DNA of 8,308 nt from Hyphomicrobiales bacterium (GTDB lineage: Bacteria > Pseudomonadota > Alphaproteobacteria > Micropepsales > Micropepsaceae), in contig JAFIHO010000272.1 of NCBI GenBank assembly GCA_017849395.1, positions 1 through 8,308 on the forward strand. Reading direction: 5' to 3'. The notes beneath the pieces were generated by a model. It worked only from the letters and a program-made list of their open reading frames with translations. It had not been told where the DNA came from and did not search any database. How positions within the stretch are numbered: the stretch's first letter is position 1; the number at the start of each line of letters is the position of its first letter. The position numbers and the translations under genes were made by a program. Of the stretch, positions 6,421-8,308 are shown in pieces.

Positions 6421-6443
6421 ATGGCCCACTTCACGTGGGCCAT
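6421..6443. repeat. Perfect 9-bp inverted repeat with 5-nt loop
   Basis: ATGGCCCAC (6421-6429) and GTGGGCCAT (6435-6443) are exact reverse complements around the loop TTCAC. The hairpin lies between the convergent pheA and nudC genes and could reduce read-through from either side. It has no T tract downstream on either strand, so a rho-independent terminator in the strict sense is not supported. An operator role is unlikely so far from any start codon. Confidence 0.6.
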
Positions 6444-6507
6444 CCAGGGCAAGCGGCACATTGGTCGAGCTTTCTTCCGCGGTCTGAAAAACCCGGTCCA
6501 GCGCGTC

Positions 6508-7383
6508 CTAACCCTCCACCCAATCCTTGATCAAATGATGCGCAATCGCGATCGGCACCGGCAGCGCCATGCCGTCATCCTTCAGCACACCGTCCAGCCG
6601 CGCCCGCGCCTCGGCCTTTGTCAGCCAGCGCGCCTCCACGATCTCCGTGCCATCAATCGTGAAGTCCCGACTGAGCGCATCGGCATAACATCCGATCATC
6701 AGCGATGACGGAAAGGGCCAGGGCTGGCTCGCATGGTAACGCACCGCCCCCACCGTGATGCCCACCTCTTCGGCCAGTTCGCGCCGCACCGCCTCCTCCA
6801 CCGTCTCGCCCTGCTCGACAAATCCGGCAAAGGCCGAAAACAGCGCCGCGTTGGGGAATTTCCGGTTGCGCCCCACCAGGCAGGCGTCGCCGAAAATGGG
6901 CAGCATGATCACCACCGGATCGGTGCGGGGAAAATGCTCTGCCCCGCAAGCCGGACATTCGCGCCGGTAACCGCCATCGGTCACCTTGGTCGCCGCGCCG
7001 CAATTGGCGCAGAAGCCGTGCCGCCTGTGCCAGTACAGCAGCGCCTTGGCCTGGCCCGCGATGGCGGTATCGCGTGCGGGCATCACGAACGCGGCGGCGC
7101 GCATGTCGCGGAATTCGCCGCGCTCCGGCAGCGGCGCGTCTTCACCCGCGCCCAGATCGACCGCGAACACCGGCCTTTCGCCGTCCAGCCCCAGAAACAC
7201 GCAAAAGGCATCCGCCGCGACCACATCCGCCGTCAGGAAAACCGCGCGCGCGCCCGCCACCAGCGGCTTCATCTGCCAGAAGGGCAGGAACAGCGCATCG
7301 GCGCGCGCCCGCAGAAGCGCCATCTTCGCGGCGGTGCGCGCTTCGCCCATCCGCTCAAGCGGATTGCCGCTGAAAGGAATCAT
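6508..7383 (-). CDS. nudC: NAD+ diphosphatase (NudC-type Nudix hydrolase)
   Basis: Hydrolyses NADH or NAD+ to NMN(H) and AMP; the E. coli homologue also removes NAD caps from RNA 5' ends. The protein has 291 residues, slightly longer than E. coli NudC (257). An N-terminal domain (about 1-115) precedes a complete four-cysteine zinc ribbon (Cys125, Cys128, Cys143, Cys146), then FPRTDP and the Nudix domain. The Nudix box runs from Gly187 to Ile209 and is intact (Gly187, Glu193, Arg201-Glu202, Glu205-Glu206, Gly208). The NADH-pyrophosphatase signature SQPWPFPSS (219-227) separates it from other Nudix enzymes. The ATG at 7383 is chosen because FSGNPLERM at residues 4-12 resembles the usual alphaproteobacterial N-terminus; its ribosome site is weak, and Met12 is a less likely alternative. 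It is convergent to pheA and divergent from the MHYT gene. Confidence 0.94.
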   Translation of the reverse strand: MIPFSGNPLERMGEARTAAKMALLRARADALFLPFWQMKPLVAGARAVFLTADVVAADAFCVFLGLDGERPVFAVDLGAGEDAPLPERGEFRDMRAAAFVMPARDTAIAGQAKALLYWHRRHGFCANCGAATKVTDGGYRRECPACGAEHFPRTDPVVIMLPIFGDACLVGRNRKFPNAALFSAFAGFVEQGETVEEAVRRELAEEVGITVGAVRYHASQPWPFPSSLMIGCYADALSRDFTIDGTEIVEARWLTKAEARARLDGVLKDDGMALPVPIAIAHHLIKDWVEG

Positions 7384-7483
7384 TTACCACACACTTTGTT
7401 TGCTGCCGTCATTTACAGGCTTGCGCATTCCCGCATTCGTCAAGTTCACCGCGAATTTACACGTCCTCGCGTAGCTGTCGCGC
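7384..7483. promoter_or_regulatory. Divergent promoter region between nudC and the MHYT gene
   Basis: This 100-nt spacer separates the two divergent start codons and is AT-richer than its surroundings, as expected for promoters. A short CGCGA/TCGCG inverted repeat (7450-7454 with 7467-7471) sits just upstream of the MHYT start. I cannot assign -35 and -10 elements with confidence. Confidence 0.4.
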
Positions 7484-8308
7484 ATGTTTCGCGTTCTAGG
7501 TTGTATTCTTACCCAGCATGACCATCGGCTGGTGGTGCTGGCGGCAATTCTGTGCCTGCTCGCCTCCGTCACGGCGATGAGCATGATCAGCCGGGCCCGC
7601 GTGGCCGAAGGCCGCATGCAGCTTGTCTGGCTCGTCACGGGCGGCGCGGTGGCGGGCTGCGGCATCTGGGGCCTGCATTTCGTCGCCATGCTCGCCTATG
7701 GCGCGGGCCTGCCCGTGGCCTATGAGCCGGAACTCACGCTGCTCTCGGCTATTCTGGCCATGGGTTTGTGCGCCCTGGGCTTCACCCTGGCCCTCAGCCG
7801 CTTCGGCGCGCTGATCGGCGGCGCGGTGACAGGTGTCGCCATCAGCGCGATGCATTATCTGGGCATGGCGGCGGTGCGCATGCCCGCGCTCGCCCGCTGG
7901 GACACGGCCTATGTGACGGCTTCGGTCGCCATGGGCATCTGCGTCACCGCCCTGGCGATGCACCTGGCGCTGCGGCGCAACGATCTCAAAGGCTATGCCG
8001 CGGGCGCGGGCCTGTTCGTCATTGCCATTGTCGGAATGCATTTCACCGGCATGGCGGCGGTCATCTTCATTCCCGATCCCTCCGTCGATATGCCCAATGC
8101 GCTGATGGCACCCACCATGCTGGCCGCGGCCGTGGCGGCGGTGGTGGCTCTGATCATGAGCTGCGGCCTGATCGGCGCGCTGCTGGACCGTCACCTGGCC
8201 AGCCGCGCCACTGACGAGGCGGCCCGCATGCGCGCCCATATCGCCGTGCTGGAAGCAACCCAGCGCGAACTGGAGAACGCCTCCGCCAGCCTGAAACAGG
8301 CGCTGGAC
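7484..8308 (+). CDS. MHYT-domain membrane sensor protein, 3' end outside window
   Basis: The frame is open from ATG 7484 to the right edge (275 codons, no stop), so the protein is partial. Residues about 15-235 form an MHYT domain of roughly seven membrane helices. Its three characteristic motifs are LHFVAM (64-69), MHYLGM (123-128) and MHFTGM (185-190); the first has Leu for Met and Val-Ala for the usual residues. The conserved Met and His of this domain lie near the outer membrane face and have been proposed to bind metal, perhaps copper, and so sense a diatomic gas. From about 236 the protein turns hydrophilic, with a predicted coiled coil (RMRAHIAVLEATQRELENAS) of the sort that leads into an output domain. 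That domain, a histidine kinase or GGDEF/EAL, is not visible; the linker reminds me more of histidine kinases. No good ribosome site precedes the ATG, but the N-terminus fits the family. Confidence 0.88.
   Translation, partial: MFRVLGCILTQHDHRLVVLAAILCLLASVTAMSMISRARVAEGRMQLVWLVTGGAVAGCGIWGLHFVAMLAYGAGLPVAYEPELTLLSAILAMGLCALGFTLALSRFGALIGGAVTGVAISAMHYLGMAAVRMPALARWDTAYVTASVAMGICVTALAMHLALRRNDLKGYAAGAGLFVIAIVGMHFTGMAAVIFIPDPSVDMPNALMAPTMLAAAVAAVVALIMSCGLIGALLDRHLASRATDEAARMRAHIAVLEATQRELENASASLKQALD

Noticed and set aside
6421..6443. Intrinsic terminator call for the perfect hairpin
   Set aside because: No T run follows the hairpin on either strand, so it is listed only as an inverted repeat.
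6421..6708. Small plus-strand open frame starting in the 6421 hairpin
   Set aside because: Its ATG is part of the inverted repeat, it has no ribosome site, and most of it is antisense to nudC.
7496..8239. Minus-strand frame rich in His, Arg and Gln opposite the MHYT gene
   Set aside because: The plus-strand frame has a clear membrane domain with three MHYT motifs. The opposite frame has only the biased composition of a complement of hydrophobic coding DNA.

Overview
The window is a high-GC, densely packed stretch of a Gram-negative chromosome, most likely from an alphaproteobacterium. The evidence is the divergent arrangement of a membrane-anchored CycM-type cytochrome c against kdsB-pheA, which I recall from alphaproteobacteria such as rhizobia. 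The alphaproteobacterial style of several proteins agrees: QGDLP in KdsB, an ESYQ-type ACT domain in prephenate dehydratase, and the N-terminus of the NlpC/P60 protein. I cannot name the genus. No mobile element, CRISPR array, tRNA or rRNA is visible, and the genes look like core genome.

Layout, left to right. Bases 1-54 hold nothing I can support. A glutathione S-transferase family gene (55-720, minus) is divergent from a two-gene plus-strand operon. That operon encodes an M17 leucyl-aminopeptidase-family enzyme (791-2152) and a cytoplasmic SH3b-NlpC/P60 peptidase (2142-2966), which overlap by 11 nt. It meets, tail to tail with a 4-nt stop-codon overlap, a minus-strand pair. The first gene of this pair is a membrane-anchored cytochrome c (3908-4549); the second is a GhrA-type 2-hydroxyacid dehydrogenase (2963-3904), which starts with TTG 3 nt after the cytochrome stop. 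A 145-nt divergent spacer then leads to kdsB (4695-5447) and pheA (5444-6301), joined by an ATGA overlap. A 206-nt intergenic region follows pheA and contains two inverted repeats. One is an elaborate imperfect palindrome of about 98 nt starting directly at the pheA stop; the other is a perfect 9-bp hairpin. nudC (6508-7383, minus) converges on this region. Divergent from nudC is an MHYT-domain sensor gene (7484 onward), cut off by the right edge.

How the genes work together. The M17/NlpC-P60 pair fits intracellular turnover of peptides, possibly murein peptides. The cytochrome c fits electron transfer from the bc1 complex to a terminal oxidase. KdsB activates Kdo for lipopolysaccharide, PheA feeds phenylalanine synthesis, and NudC hydrolyses NAD(H) or NAD caps. 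The MHYT protein is a membrane sensor whose output domain lies outside the window. These are mostly unrelated housekeeping functions packed by translational coupling. I see no new defence or biosynthetic system. The most unexplained element is the palindrome after pheA.
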